From the IMG/VR virus record IMGVR_UViG_3300023284_001318, positions 1-64,000 of that record: DNA of 64,000 bases; one strand, 5' to 3'. Within the stretch, counting starts at the first letter, position 1, and every line of letters begins with the position of its first letter. Below, one piece after another: positions 7,877 through 16,339 of this stretch. This DNA is from a virus. The notes below the pieces were generated by a model. That model did no database searches. It was given only the letters and a program-made list of their open reading frames with translations, and was not told the DNA's origin. The position numbers and the translations under genes are program-made.

Positions 7877-8070
7877 TCCTCCCCCCCCACTTGCGGCAGT
7901 TTCCGCTCTTTTGACAAATCAATTTCTACTGATTTCCCCGTCTTTTGGTCAATCACTTCAAAATGATCGGCTGTACTCTCTTCGTGTTGAATATCCCAAG
8001 CTAATTGAGCCGCTTTTCTGGGTGTCTCGGCATACAAATCAATTTCCCATATAACGCGATAGTCGTTCAT
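7873..8070 (-). CDS. Hypothetical small protein
   Basis: 65 residues with an alternating hydrophobic start (MNDYRVIWEIDLYAETPRKA) resembling small phage proteins with a beta-alpha-beta fold. It overlaps both neighbours by 4 bp, so translation is probably coupled. Confidence 0.55.
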   Translation of the reverse strand: MNDYRVIWEIDLYAETPRKAAQLAWDIQHEESTADHFEVIDQKTGKSVEIDLSKERKLPQVGGEE

Positions 8071-8303
8071 GTCTTTTCTCCTTCTACCCTTTCGCCTTTA
8101 ACCTTGGCAATAAGGGTTTCAATGTCTAACTCAAGATAAACTGCGTTCGGGTCTTCAAACTCTCCAACATGTAGATTCAACATCCTCCCCGCTTTTTCTA
8201 ACTTCTCCAGCAACTCCCCCGCCGCCTCGTGGAGGGGGCAGAGTTCAACCGTGTACCTCTCGGACCCAGGTTCAAGATGTAAACCACATTTCTCGCATTC
8301 CAT
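8067..8303 (-). CDS. Small protein with N-terminal zinc knuckle
   Basis: 78 residues, MECEKCGLHLEPG..., then CPLHEAAGELLEKLEKAGRM. The CxxC...CxxH layout is a likely zinc site followed by a helix. A G6 run lies in the leader just before the start. Confidence 0.55.
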   Translation of the reverse strand: MECEKCGLHLEPGSERYTVELCPLHEAAGELLEKLEKAGRMLNLHVGEFEDPNAVYLELDIETLIAKVKGERVEGEKT

Positions 8304-8413
8304 AATCCCCCCTTATCCCTAACGCCTAGCCCACACGACCGGGGGCCGGGAGCGTTGCCCCGGAGGGCGGGCTCGTGAGCTCGCCCCAGGTCCCCGGAGG
8401 TCCGGGAGGGGGG
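8304..8413 (-). other. GC-rich intergenic stretch
   Basis: 110 bp, far richer in G+C than the neighbours and without an open frame. On the minus strand AGCCCGC can pair with GTGGGCT, and inside it CCGGGGC/GCTCCCGG-type stems are possible. The right edge (TAGGGATAAGGGGGG) resembles the tail of the GACCCGC elements only loosely. It may be a leader structure or a terminator-like barrier. Confidence 0.35.
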
Positions 8414-8815
8414 TTACTCACCAAAGTAAAAGCATTGAGCATAACGGACAACAATCGCCTCATCTTCTCGGTTGAGAGGGTATTTTGTCCAGGGAGTACC
8501 CCAATCTTGGTGCTCGATGCTGGCTGTTTCGGGTTGCGCCCATTTGTCAAGCTCCCCCACTATTCGACAAGCAGGTCCGCCGGTACAGAGCAAAATATTG
8601 TATTCTGCGGTCTCAGTATCTCTATCGCCTGGACTATGCCAATCAGACCTTACCTCAACACTGAGGGGATCTTCTTGGATAATTTGATAAGCGTCATCTC
8701 TCGCGTTATCATCCTCACCTGCTAAATCAAGAGCCGCGATCATCTCTTTAATTGATTCAAGCTGTGCCCTTGCCTGATTCTCACTATGAAATTCATCCTT
8801 TTGCTTTGCAATCAT
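8414..8815 (-). CDS. Hypothetical phage protein
   Basis: 133 residues from MIAKQKDEFHSENQARAQ. The open frame extends 21 codons further upstream, but that part is Gly/Arg-rich, so the ATG at 8815 is preferred. The pattern (helical N-terminus, then EYNILLCTGGPACRIVGELD and a C-terminal YPLNREDEAIVVRYAQCFYFGE split as two segments) resembles a conserved phage family of unknown function. Confidence 0.6.
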   Translation of the reverse strand: MIAKQKDEFHSENQARAQLESIKEMIAALDLAGEDDNARDDAYQIIQEDPLSVEVRSDWHSPGDRDTETAEYNILLCTGGPACRIVGELDKWAQPETASIEHQDWGTPWTKYPLNREDEAIVVRYAQCFYFGE

Positions 8816-8855
8816 CTTTGCCCCCCCCGCCCCCGTGGGCCGTTGGTCGCTGCGC

Positions 8856-8966
8856 CTATCCCCTTCTCCCCATGTCATCGAATAGCCCCCCTATGATAAT
8901 GCTCACCACCAGCGCCGCCACAAACCACCAGATGAAAACCACAGCCCAGAATGTAATTTCTTGCAT
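8856..8966 (-). CDS. 36-residue membrane peptide
   Basis: Minus-strand ATG at 8964-8966, stop TAG at 8856-8858. Product MQEITFWAVVFIWWFVAALV and a tail forms a single transmembrane helix. A G7 run just upstream may act as ribosome binding site. Confidence 0.5.
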   Translation of the reverse strand: MQEITFWAVVFIWWFVAALVVSIIIGGLFDDMGRRG

Positions 8967-8976
8967 GATGCCCCCC

Positions 8977-9246
8977 CTAAATTAGTGTTTCAATAAATAA
9001 ACTTGAGCCATTGATTGATTTAAGAAAAGCGCTGCATTGATTTGTGCAATAGTGAAGTTCGACTTGATTGTTTTCACCTAAACATTTTGGGCATGGCATA
9101 TAGCGCCACCCTAACGTCGAATACCCATTTTTGATATATTCGAGATATTCTCCTGACACAAAAAACTCAATGCAACACTCGGGGATATTGCTATGCCTCC
9201 CAAATGCCCAAGTATATTCAATCAATTGATATTGAGCAGGGCTCAT
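8977..9246 (-). CDS. Hypothetical Cys-containing protein
   Basis: 89 residues. CCIEFF and CPKCLGENNQVELHYCTNQC point to a metal-binding domain. GGAAGGGGA lies upstream of the ATG. It overlaps the next gene by 4 bp. Confidence 0.55.
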   Translation of the reverse strand: MSPAQYQLIEYTWAFGRHSNIPECCIEFFVSGEYLEYIKNGYSTLGWRYMPCPKCLGENNQVELHYCTNQCSAFLKSINGSSLFIETLI

Positions 9247-9521
9247 TTCCCCTTCCTCGCCTTCTTGCTCACTTTATCAATCTCGATTACCTTTCCGCTT
9301 TCCCCGGTCACGGGGAGCGGAACGATCAAATGGAGGCGGTTGTCGATCACCATGAACTTATTAACCGTCGCTCCGAATTGGAGGCGATAGATTCTTGGCT
9401 CAGTGGCCACGGACGCTATCGCCGGCCACCGCTGTAGGATCTCTCCAGCTATCCACCAACATACCGCACCAATAATAATACTAATTAGGATAGAAGCGAC
9501 TACAATTTTAAGTTTGCTCAT
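9243..9521 (-). CDS. Membrane-anchored hypothetical protein
   Basis: 92 residues. Residues 5-27 (KIVVASILISIIIGAVCWWI) form a transmembrane anchor or signal; the remainder is a soluble domain with a basic tail. The function is unknown. Confidence 0.55.
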   Translation of the reverse strand: MSKLKIVVASILISIIIGAVCWWIAGEILQRWPAIASVATEPRIYRLQFGATVNKFMVIDNRLHLIVPLPVTGESGKVIEIDKVSKKARKGK

Positions 9522-9522
9522 T

Positions 9523-9696
9523 TTACCCCCTTCCTGTACCCTTGCCCCTTGCCTTATCGTCGATCTTGGGGCAAGTATGACCCTTAATCCGCGATGTTAT
9601 TCGTGAAACATACAGAGAGGCAATTTCCCTTAAGATCTTTTGTTCATCTGACCTGTTCTGATTATTTTCCTCTTCAACCATCTTCTGTTTATTCAT
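9523..9696 (-). CDS. 57-residue basic protein in a repeat-flanked cassette
   Basis: Minus-strand ATG at 9694-9696, stop TAA at 9523-9525. Sequence starts MNKQKMVEEENNQNRSDEQK and ends in a Lys/Gly/Arg tail. The tail is encoded by the downstream copy of a 34-bp repeat whose other copy lies just upstream of the gene. Confidence 0.5.
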   Translation of the reverse strand: MNKQKMVEEENNQNRSDEQKILREIASLYVSRITSRIKGHTCPKIDDKARGKGTGRG

Positions 9697-9738
9697 TTTT
9701 CCTTCCCCTTCCTATACCCTTGCCCCTTGCCTTATCGT
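9527..9738 (-). repeat. 34-bp direct repeat flanking the 57-residue gene
   Basis: 9527-9560 and 9705-9738 differ at a single position. Read on the minus strand, each copy ends in GGAAGGGG, which lies before a start codon. The first copy in transcription order follows the DUF2786-like gene; the second codes for the end of the inserted gene and precedes the gene at 9521. Confidence 0.9.
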
Positions 9739-9766
9739 TAAGCTTGAGCGATCCTCGTGAGCCGTT

Positions 9767-10519
9767 TTATGTCAATTTGCCCTGTGATCCGCCGATCCTG
9801 CCGGTTGACCTGTTTAGTGACACGTCCGCGCCAAACCGGCTTCCTCGGTTGTAACCATTGGACCCCGAGGTCCTGGTGCTCCCTCCGATGCCGCCAGCAG
9901 ACCCCTTGCAAGTTGCCTTGATAAAGGCGTCTACCTCCTGCTTGGCAGTCTGAATAATGACCAGGGCTCGTTTGTCCCCGTTTAGCTCGGCCATCTCCTC
10001 TGCCTTCTTGTGGGGAGCCTGAAGGCGATTGGCTAGACTGGCAATGGCCCCATCAATAAACCCCTTCCTGAAGCCGTCGATATTCTCCCCCGCCCTGCCG
10101 GCCCTGGAATACTGCCGGTTCATTTCCGCCGTGATAGTCCTTACGAGGTATCCATATAGGTAGGCACAGACTTGCCGGTCTGAGGTCCGTCTGACAAACC
10201 AGATATTGTTTGATCCGCTACTAACAAGGGTCCGACAGAAATTAGCCCTTGCTACATATCCCGCAAGGAACTCTTGCCACGGTATGCGGCGGTGAGTCCG
10301 CTTGATACCTAGCTCCCCGAGGTCAATCTTCTCTTTGTCTATCGGCTCCTTGACTTCAAACTCGTAAAACTCAACGTCGGACATCTCAAGTTTGTGGCGG
10401 AGAAGCAACTCGGAAATCTTCTCCGCAAAGGCCTCTGCCTCTTGCATTGATCCGATAGCAGCGGCGCTTTCCTGATGGGATATTAGCTTTTTGAGTTTGT
10501 CCATTATGGGATCAGTCAT
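9767..10519 (-). CDS. DUF2786-like phage protein, first gene of the minus operon
   Basis: 250 residues. The N-terminal helical part (MDKLKKLISHQESAAAIGSM, EAEAFAEKISELLLRHKLEM) matches DUF2786, a domain common in phages and plasmids. A middle part includes YLYGYLVRTITAEMN and FRKGFIDGAIASLANRL. The C-terminus is Gly/Ser-rich. Biochemical function is unknown. AAGGAGAAA precedes the ATG, and a consensus promoter lies about 30-50 bp upstream. Confidence 0.75.
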   Translation of the reverse strand: MTDPIMDKLKKLISHQESAAAIGSMQEAEAFAEKISELLLRHKLEMSDVEFYEFEVKEPIDKEKIDLGELGIKRTHRRIPWQEFLAGYVARANFCRTLVSSGSNNIWFVRRTSDRQVCAYLYGYLVRTITAEMNRQYSRAGRAGENIDGFRKGFIDGAIASLANRLQAPHKKAEEMAELNGDKRALVIIQTAKQEVDAFIKATCKGSAGGIGGSTRTSGSNGYNRGSRFGADVSLNRSTGRIGGSQGKLT

Positions 10520-10543
10520 AAGATTTCTCCTTTCTCCCTATCC

Positions 10544-10572
10544 TTATACTCTCTTTCCATTTTACTTGTCAA
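10544..10572 (-). promoter_or_regulatory. Promoter of the minus operon
   Basis: On the minus strand TTGACA (10572-10567) is followed after 17 bp by GTATAA (10549-10544), a near-consensus sigma-70 promoter. The -35 continues as TTGACAAG, the same extension seen at 10767, 12791, 27723 and 53689. It drives the operon starting at 10519. Confidence 0.75.
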
Positions 10573-10851
10573 GCGAAAAGAGCAGTTTATTTTAGGGGTA
10601 GGGGAGTAATCTCAAGGTTGCGCGCGGTCAAGCCTGGCACGGGTTTGCGGCATGACATAGATGGAATCTATAGCAAGTAAATGAGTATAGATAGAATAGT
10701 CGTCATATATAGGGGTAAAATAAATACCTGGAGATGGAGATAAATCACCTGAGATGAAAATAAAGCTTGACAAGTCAAATGGGCTGTGCTACTAGATAAT
10801 GATAGGGCCGTAAGACCTGACCGGAAGGCAGGGAGGCTATAAGGGGAAGAT
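10573..10851 (+). promoter_or_regulatory. Divergent control region with rightward promoter candidate
   Basis: This gap separates the leftward and rightward transcripts. TTGACAAG at 10767 gives a -35; 17 bp later TACTAG, or the overlapping TAGATAAT, may act as the -10. Upstream are two tandem imperfect copies of ACCTGAGATGRARATAAA-type sequence (about 10727-10764), possible operator sites. No open frame is evident. Confidence 0.45.
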
Positions 10852-11052
10852 ATGAAAGTATGCGAGAATTGCGGGATAGAGATTGACGGGAAGGATGGGG
10901 ATAATCTTTGCCACGTGTGCGAAGCGGCAGAAGATAAAAAAACCCTTGCACGACAAAGGGCGAAAAATCGCCGGCGTGAGCATGATGCCATAATGCGAGA
11001 TTGTGGCCTAGTCAAAGTACGCGGCGCTCTTGGTGGGACATATTGGGAATAG
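10852..11052 (+). CDS. Zinc-finger protein
   Basis: 66 residues, MKVCENCGIEIDGKDGDNLC with a CENC...CHVC zinc site and then a basic helix (RQRAKNRRREHDAI). A DNA- or RNA-binding early protein is plausible. GGGGAAGAT lies upstream of the ATG. Confidence 0.6.
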   Translation: MKVCENCGIEIDGKDGDNLCHVCEAAEDKKTLARQRAKNRRREHDAIMRDCGLVKVRGALGGTYWE

Positions 11053-11061
11053 GGGGCAATT

Positions 11062-11223
11062 ATGATCTGCGCCGACTGCGGTCAAGATATTATCATCATT
11101 GCCGACCCAGGCCAGTTACTTGAGACAGAGCACGACTGCCCTATGGCGGCGATTGACGAGGATGTATGGCTAATTGGTGTCACGGTGTTTGAGGCCAAGC
11201 GGTTAAGGAAGGGGGAGAAATGA
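11062..11223 (+). CDS. Small CxxC protein
   Basis: 53 residues, ATG 11062, TGA 11221-11223. MICADCGQDIIIIADPGQLL has one CxxC pair and a later DC. It overlaps the next start by 4 bp (ATGA). Confidence 0.5.
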   Translation: MICADCGQDIIIIADPGQLLETEHDCPMAAIDEDVWLIGVTVFEAKRLRKGEK

Positions 11224-11465
11224 AACATACTGAGGGACCGTGGAAAGTAAATAGCGCGAATTAGATAGTTAACCTCAACGGAAGTATGGTAATTGCTAAT
11301 CCATATCATACTCACGGGAATGTGGAAGCCAGCGCCCGTCTAATCGCGGCGGCTCCGGAGTTGCTGGAGGCTTGCAAAGCATTGCTAGATGAGCATTCAG
11401 ATTGTAAGGGATGTGAGTCAAGCGCTTTTGCTATGGACATAATTGCTAAAGCAGAAGGGAGGTGA
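11220..11465 (+). pseudogene. Conserved phage gene interrupted by an in-frame TAG
   Basis: The frame from ATG 11220 reads MKHTEGPWKVNSAN, then TAG (11262-11264), then continues in the same frame IVNLNGSMVIANPYHTHG ... SARLIAAAPELLEACKALL and ends at TGA 11463-11465. The two parts together match a very common phage protein type that starts HTxGPWxV and contains ARLIAAAPELLEA. TAG is used as a normal stop elsewhere here (for example 28527-28529, 38402-38404), so this is either a broken gene, leaky readthrough or a host suppressor dependence. Confidence 0.7.
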
Positions 11466-11505
11466 TCATCATGTGGCCAGAATAAAGTGGCCTAGCATAG
11501 CAAGT

Positions 11506-11542
11506 AACAAGGGCCTCGGGGTCAATACCTCGGGGCCTTGTT
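11506..11542 (+). promoter_or_regulatory. Hairpin upstream of the HTH gene
   Basis: AACAAGG (11506-11512) pairs with CCTTGTT (11536-11542), extended by CC/GG with a one-base bulge. There is no U-tract, so it is probably not an intrinsic terminator. It lies in the 122-bp gap before the start at 11588. Confidence 0.4.
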
Positions 11543-11587
11543 GCACTTGGTGCAGGTTGTTGCGTGGGGAGCAAAATAAGGTAAGAT

Positions 11588-12001
11588 GTGGTGAAGATGG
11601 ATAATGATAGAGCGTTTTTCCTAATACCTGAAGCCGCACGATATTTGGGCCGGAGTGAGTCTACTATCAAGAAGTGGATTCAAACGGGGAGGGCTATTGC
11701 TTCCTTGTATGTTGTTAATGGTCATCGGGTCCGACGTGTCCTGAAGTCTAATGAAGTTGATAGGCTACTCCGGCTTGAGATACCAGATGAAGGCCAATAT
11801 CCTGATAGCTTCCCTCAGAGATGGTGGAATAGACGTAAAGGTGATGGGGCTAAAGGATCTGCTACTCGTATGCGGACCCTTGCACGTCGGAAGGCGGAGG
11901 CAGCTGCTCGGGCAGCGCACCAGGATCAAGACACCAAGCCCCCAGCCTGTCTCCCCTGCCTCAACGGTCAATGCACGACGCACAACCCACCAAAGGATTG
12001 A
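11588..12001 (+). CDS. Helix-turn-helix DNA-binding protein (excisionase/MerR-like)
   Basis: 137 residues. FLIPEAARYLGRSESTIKKW (residues 11-30) is a winged HTH of the excisionase/MerR type, followed by a beta-wing with the GHRVRR motif. The C-terminal half is basic with a Cys pair (CLPCLNGQC). The start is GTG 11588 or ATG 11597; no strong ribosome binding site decides. It borders the AT-rich gap and could regulate or initiate there. Confidence 0.65.
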   Translation: MVKMDNDRAFFLIPEAARYLGRSESTIKKWIQTGRAIASLYVVNGHRVRRVLKSNEVDRLLRLEIPDEGQYPDSFPQRWWNRRKGDGAKGSATRMRTLARRKAEAAARAAHQDQDTKPPACLPCLNGQCTTHNPPKD

Positions 12002-12201
12002 CACCGCGCACCAGGGGCCAACGGTCCATATTCCTTAATCATTCCACACAGTTAGGGGCACTATGCTTGCATCCCACAAGGCAGCGAGCGCAGGGCGTGG
12101 CACATCGAACCCCAACGCTTGACCAGGGAACCCCGTCGCGTGGCCGCGAGACCCCGGCCTTTAAATCTCGCATGAAGGGGTCGTATATAGTCGCATAGCT
12201 C

Positions 12202-12790
<589 letters not shown>

Positions 12791-12819
12791 TTGACAAGCG
12801 TAGGGGCCGTGAGTAAGGT
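12791..12819 (+). promoter_or_regulatory. Promoter before the second HTH gene
   Basis: TTGACA (12791-12796), 17-bp spacer, TAAGGT (12814-12819). The -35 again continues AAG. It lies about 40 bp upstream of the start at 12860. Confidence 0.55.
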
Positions 12820-12859
12820 AACGAGTAGGGGAGCACGGGATGTGAGTAAGGAGATAAAT

Positions 12860-13174
12860 ATGAAAACACAATGGATAGATGGAATGTACACCACAACGCA
12901 AATAGCTGATTTTATGGGGGTTTCTCAGGGAACAGTGGGCAAGTGGGTGCAAAAGGGGGGGTTGGTACCTACGGCCGTGGTGGACGGCGCAGGGGCTAAA
13001 CACAACCCGATATTGATAAAAATGGGAGCAGGGGGAGCCAGGGGACTAAAATACTTATTCTCCAAGGAGAACACGAAGATGTTTTTACGAGGCCGTTGGA
13101 TAGCGGGGCAAAGTTGGGGGGACGGGAGGCGAAGGCAGCCGGGGGATGAGTTGCCCCAGGTCTTGAGGATATGA
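12860..13174 (+). CDS. Excisionase-like HTH protein
   Basis: 104 residues from ATG 12860, with AAGGAGAT 5-12 bp upstream; the frame upstream overlaps the promoter and is not used. Residues 9-33 (GMYTTTQIADFMGVSQGTVG) form an HTH of the excisionase/MerR type. The remainder includes LFSKENTKMFL and a basic tail. Probably a transcription regulator or replication accessory. Confidence 0.65.
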   Translation: MKTQWIDGMYTTTQIADFMGVSQGTVGKWVQKGGLVPTAVVDGAGAKHNPILIKMGAGGARGLKYLFSKENTKMFLRGRWIAGQSWGDGRRRQPGDELPQVLRI

Positions 13175-13184
13175 GAGGAAGATT

Positions 13185-13427
13185 ATGAAGAAACACAAAG
13201 ACAAACCTCAGAAAGACCTACCCTCCATTGGAACAGGGCCAATTAAACAGTGTTGGGAAGGAGGAACCGCGCATACTTTTAACGTAATGCCGGGAGAAAT
13301 TTATTACAAAGATAACAATGTTCAAAGACCTAGTTTTGCGCTTGGATATCGCATGTTACTTTGTGCTTGCGGGGAGACAAAAGAAATAATTGCCGAGGAC
13401 CGTGGTTGGTTTACGTTAGCAAAATGA
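13185..13427 (+). CDS. Hypothetical small protein
   Basis: 80 residues. Lys-rich start, then a central segment and a CAC pair near residue 60. GAGGAAG lies upstream of the ATG. Function unknown. Confidence 0.5.
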   Translation: MKKHKDKPQKDLPSIGTGPIKQCWEGGTAHTFNVMPGEIYYKDNNVQRPSFALGYRMLLCACGETKEIIAEDRGWFTLAK

Positions 13428-13463
13428 GTATGGAAGGGACGAGTTACCCGAGGTGCTGAGGAT

Positions 13464-15395
13464 ATGACCTGGACAATAATCCAGGGTGACGCGAGGAGGA
13501 TACCGCTCGGGGATGAGACGGTGCAGTGTGTGGTGACCTCGCCCCCTTTCTGGGGACTCCGCGACTACGGACTCCCGCCGTCCGTCTGGGGCGGTGAGGA
13601 CCATGAGCATGAGTGGGGAGAATGGCAAGAAAGTCACGACGAAAGAGAAGCCAAACAACATGGCAAATCTCGCACTACGAACAGATTTTATAACGACGAA
13701 TCACGGAGATTTGATGGCAACCACCAGAAACACACTGCTGGCTCTTTCTGCCCCTGCGGTGCCTGGCTCGGGGTGCTCGGGCTGGAGCCGACGATTGAGA
13801 TGTATGTGGAACATATGGTCCAGATTTTCCGTGAGGTGAGAAGGGTGTTGCGGAAGGATGGGACGGTTTGGATGAATTTGGGGGATAGTTACTGGAACGG
13901 CGGCGGTGAAAAACGTGATGGTGGGCACGGTTTTGTTGATGGTGGCAAGATAAAGCTAGAAAAGGCAAAAGGAAGTGTTCTGCAGCGGGAATCATATTCT
14001 CCCGGCCTCAAACCCAAAGACCTCTGCGGTATCCCCTGGCGCGTAGCCCTGGCCCTGCAACAGCCTTACCATTGTGGACCTATTAAACATGAGAAAGATC
14101 GTGCATGGCTCGCGGCCTTCCTTGATGGTGAAGGGACGATTGGAATTAAGCGCGATGCTGGAAGGAATCATGGGAGTCAAAACAAATGTCAACCTGGCTA
14201 TTCAGTCTTTGTTTCGGCTGGGAATCAGGACCGAGCTTTACTCGATTACTGTGTATCTATTACGGGTTACGGAAAGGTCAACCTGAAGGATCGCCCTTCT
14301 ATCGATAAGCGGGGCATTAGAAGTCGAAGGGACTATTTCGGGTGGTGGATTAGCGCAACCCAGGCTGTTGCTGTACTTCGAGATGTCTACCCTTTTTTGA
14401 TTGCTAAGCGGCGCCAGGCGATACTTGCTTATACTTTGGACATATCGAATAAAGCTGGTCGATCAATGCGCGGCAATAAGGCCCTACCTTCAAGTGAACA
14501 GGAAAAAAGAGAACGACTGAAAGTTCTCTGTAATGCCTGCAACCAGCGCCAGCCTGTTGATGTGCCGACATGGTCAGTCGAGCCGCCGTCTAACTATGAG
14601 CCAGGATGGTATCTCAGGAGCGACATAATTTGGAGCAAGCCCAACCCCATGCCCGAGAGCGTGACTGATAGGCCGACACGTAGCCATGAGTATGTGTTTT
14701 TGCTGACTAAGGCGGCGAGTTATTACTACGATGCCAATGCGGTGAAAGAGGAGCAAGCAGAAAGTATGCTTCGACGTACAGATGAAAGGCCGCCAGATAA
14801 GAAATATAACTTTATTCCAAGCGGTGGACAGCGGATTTTATCCAATGGCCGCAACCTCCGCTCCGTCTGGAATATTGCAACCCAGCCCTTTCCCCTCGCA
14901 CATTTCGCCACCTTCCCCCAGGCCCTAGTCGAGCCCTGCATAAAGGCCGGGACATCCGAGAAAGGCTGCTGTGCTGAGTGCGGGGGGCCGTGGGAAAGAT
15001 TAACTGAAAAGAAGTCTATTACACCAAAGGATTATGAAGGCAAATGGTCAGAAACGGATCCGCAATCGTCTGGGAGAAGGATGCTGGCTAATGTCCGGGC
15101 CCGCAGAGAGTCGGGCGAGGACCACGACAATCCATTTCCGGCGGCCACAACCCTCGGTTGGCAACCCACCTGCAAATGCCCAGGACTTGATGGAGACCAT
15201 CCTGGCAGTGATGTTGCTGATCCTGATAACTGGCCTACTCAACCCTGCCTGGTCCTCGACCCCTTCTCCGGCAGCGGCACCGTCGGCGTGGTCTGCCTCA
15301 AGTTAGGCCGCTCATTCGTGGGCATAGAGCTCAAGAAGGAATACACAACGATGGCAAACAAGAGAGTTTTTAATAGCGGGAGTTTATTGGCATGA
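13464..15395 (+). CDS. DNA methyltransferase (beta class) with inserted LAGLIDADG domain
   Basis: 643 residues. The N-terminus carries the catalytic motif TSPPFWGLRDYG (about residue 25) and the C-terminus the AdoMet-binding motif VLDPFSGSGTVG (about 597), the order of beta-class N4-cytosine/N6-adenine methyltransferases. A target loop with CAECGGPW...CKCPG zinc ligands lies near 500-580. Residues about 200-380 interrupt the usual GIPWRVALALQ ... GWYLRSDIIWSKPNPMPES core and contain AWLAAFLDGEGTIGI, a LAGLIDADG homing-endonuclease motif. No intein splice motifs (N-terminal Cys/Ser block, C-terminal His-Asn) are seen at the borders. It may protect phage DNA from host restriction. Confidence 0.85.
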   Translation: MTWTIIQGDARRIPLGDETVQCVVTSPPFWGLRDYGLPPSVWGGEDHEHEWGEWQESHDEREAKQHGKSRTTNRFYNDESRRFDGNHQKHTAGSFCPCGAWLGVLGLEPTIEMYVEHMVQIFREVRRVLRKDGTVWMNLGDSYWNGGGEKRDGGHGFVDGGKIKLEKAKGSVLQRESYSPGLKPKDLCGIPWRVALALQQPYHCGPIKHEKDRAWLAAFLDGEGTIGIKRDAGRNHGSQNKCQPGYSVFVSAGNQDRALLDYCVSITGYGKVNLKDRPSIDKRGIRSRRDYFGWWISATQAVAVLRDVYPFLIAKRRQAILAYTLDISNKAGRSMRGNKALPSSEQEKRERLKVLCNACNQRQPVDVPTWSVEPPSNYEPGWYLRSDIIWSKPNPMPESVTDRPTRSHEYVFLLTKAASYYYDANAVKEEQAESMLRRTDERPPDKKYNFIPSGGQRILSNGRNLRSVWNIATQPFPLAHFATFPQALVEPCIKAGTSEKGCCAECGGPWERLTEKKSITPKDYEGKWSETDPQSSGRRMLANVRARRESGEDHDNPFPAATTLGWQPTCKCPGLDGDHPGSDVADPDNWPTQPCLVLDPFSGSGTVGVVCLKLGRSFVGIELKKEYTTMANKRVFNSGSLLA

Positions 15396-16003
15396 GAACC
15401 CCCTTCCAACTTCACCTAGAATTCGACATCCTGGCCGCGCTCAAGGCCTACGCTGCAGAGCAACGGGTGTCGGTCACAAGAGTAATTGCCGAATGCCTTT
15501 GCCAATTCCTCGGCCTCAAGGGCCTACTGGATCCAGTGCTCAAGGCAGCGGTCGAGGAGCGCATACAGCGCACGGCTGGCCGGCCCATGGATCCAGATAA
15601 GAAGGCCAAGAGGGAAGCCCTGGCTGCAGAGGAGCAAGCCAGGGTGTACGCTGCCGCGGGAGTAGACCCGCGGGCCGCGGAGGCGGGGGTGACTGAGCCT
15701 GGACCCCTGGAAGGCGAAGAGCGTAACGATGTATTTGAGGGAAGTGGTGACCATATCCCCGAGACTCAACCAGACGACGACGAGACGTTTGGTGTGGTGC
15801 CGGATGATATGCCCTTACCCGAAGACCGTGTACCAGACACCCCTCCCGGCCCGCCGATATTCAAGCCAAGTAATCTGGACCCGCCACCAGATCAGGTAGA
15901 TAAAATAATCAATAAATCTACCTCTTCGCCAAGCAAAATCTGCCTACGTTGCATGGAGGTGGTGGGGAAGTGTCAATGTGAGGAAGGACCCGATGAAGGA
16001 TAA
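15392..16003 (+). CDS. Ribbon-helix-helix-like protein with acidic linker and zinc tail
   Basis: 203 residues. The start (FQLHLEFDILAALKAYAAEQ, then RVSVTRVIAECL) looks like a ribbon-helix-helix DNA-binding domain. The middle is long, acidic and Pro-rich, probably disordered. The end CLRCMEVVGKCQC is a Cys cluster. The final 18 codons recur, diverged, at 16879-16932. It overlaps the methyltransferase by 4 bp. Confidence 0.55.
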   Translation: MRTPFQLHLEFDILAALKAYAAEQRVSVTRVIAECLCQFLGLKGLLDPVLKAAVEERIQRTAGRPMDPDKKAKREALAAEEQARVYAAAGVDPRAAEAGVTEPGPLEGEERNDVFEGSGDHIPETQPDDDETFGVVPDDMPLPEDRVPDTPPGPPIFKPSNLDPPPDQVDKIINKSTSSPSKICLRCMEVVGKCQCEEGPDEG

Positions 16004-16021
16004 ATATTAGGAGGATACATA

Positions 16022-16339
16022 ATGGCTAAAGTATTTAGGCAGGGAGATTTGTTGTTTATTAAAATGCAGAGAAAACCCCAGAATCAAGGTCGTAAGCAAG
16101 ACAACCCGATACTCTTAGAGGGGGAAGCAACGGGACACGCACATAAATTAACAGGCGATGGCGAGATTTATGAACCTGATCTAGGGAGTCGTTTAAAGCT
16201 GGTTTGGGTTAATACAAAGGCACTGGTGGTTCACGAAGAGCACGGTCCAATTGCTTTAGATAAAGGGTGGTGGGAAGTTCGGAGACAAAGAGAATTTGAT
16301 GGCCAGCAGACGAACAATTATAGATACGTCACTGATTAA
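16022..16339 (+). CDS. Conserved phage protein (QGD...GEATGHAH type)
   Basis: 105 residues: FRQGDLLFIKM, EGEATGHAHKL and HGPIALDKGWWEVRRQREFD. This motif order is familiar from a conserved pair of phage/plasmid genes of unknown function, where the partner resembles the next gene. AGGAGG lies upstream. Confidence 0.6.
   Translation: MAKVFRQGDLLFIKMQRKPQNQGRKQDNPILLEGEATGHAHKLTGDGEIYEPDLGSRLKLVWVNTKALVVHEEHGPIALDKGWWEVRRQREFDGQQTNNYRYVTD

Noticed and set aside
8375-8725. Plus-strand frames opposite the minus operon (for example 8375-8725)
   Set aside because: Shadows of the 8414-8815 minus gene; no ribosome binding sites, and they run against coupled 4-bp overlaps of the minus genes.
12100-12125. 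T-loop-like sequence on the minus strand near 12.11 kb
   Set aside because: GGGGTTCGATG has no complementary 3' T-stem and no acceptor or D-arm nearby.
14059-14605. Canonical intein in the methyltransferase
   Set aside because: No N-terminal Cys/Ser splice block and no C-terminal His-Asn motif followed by Cys/Ser/Thr at the insert borders.
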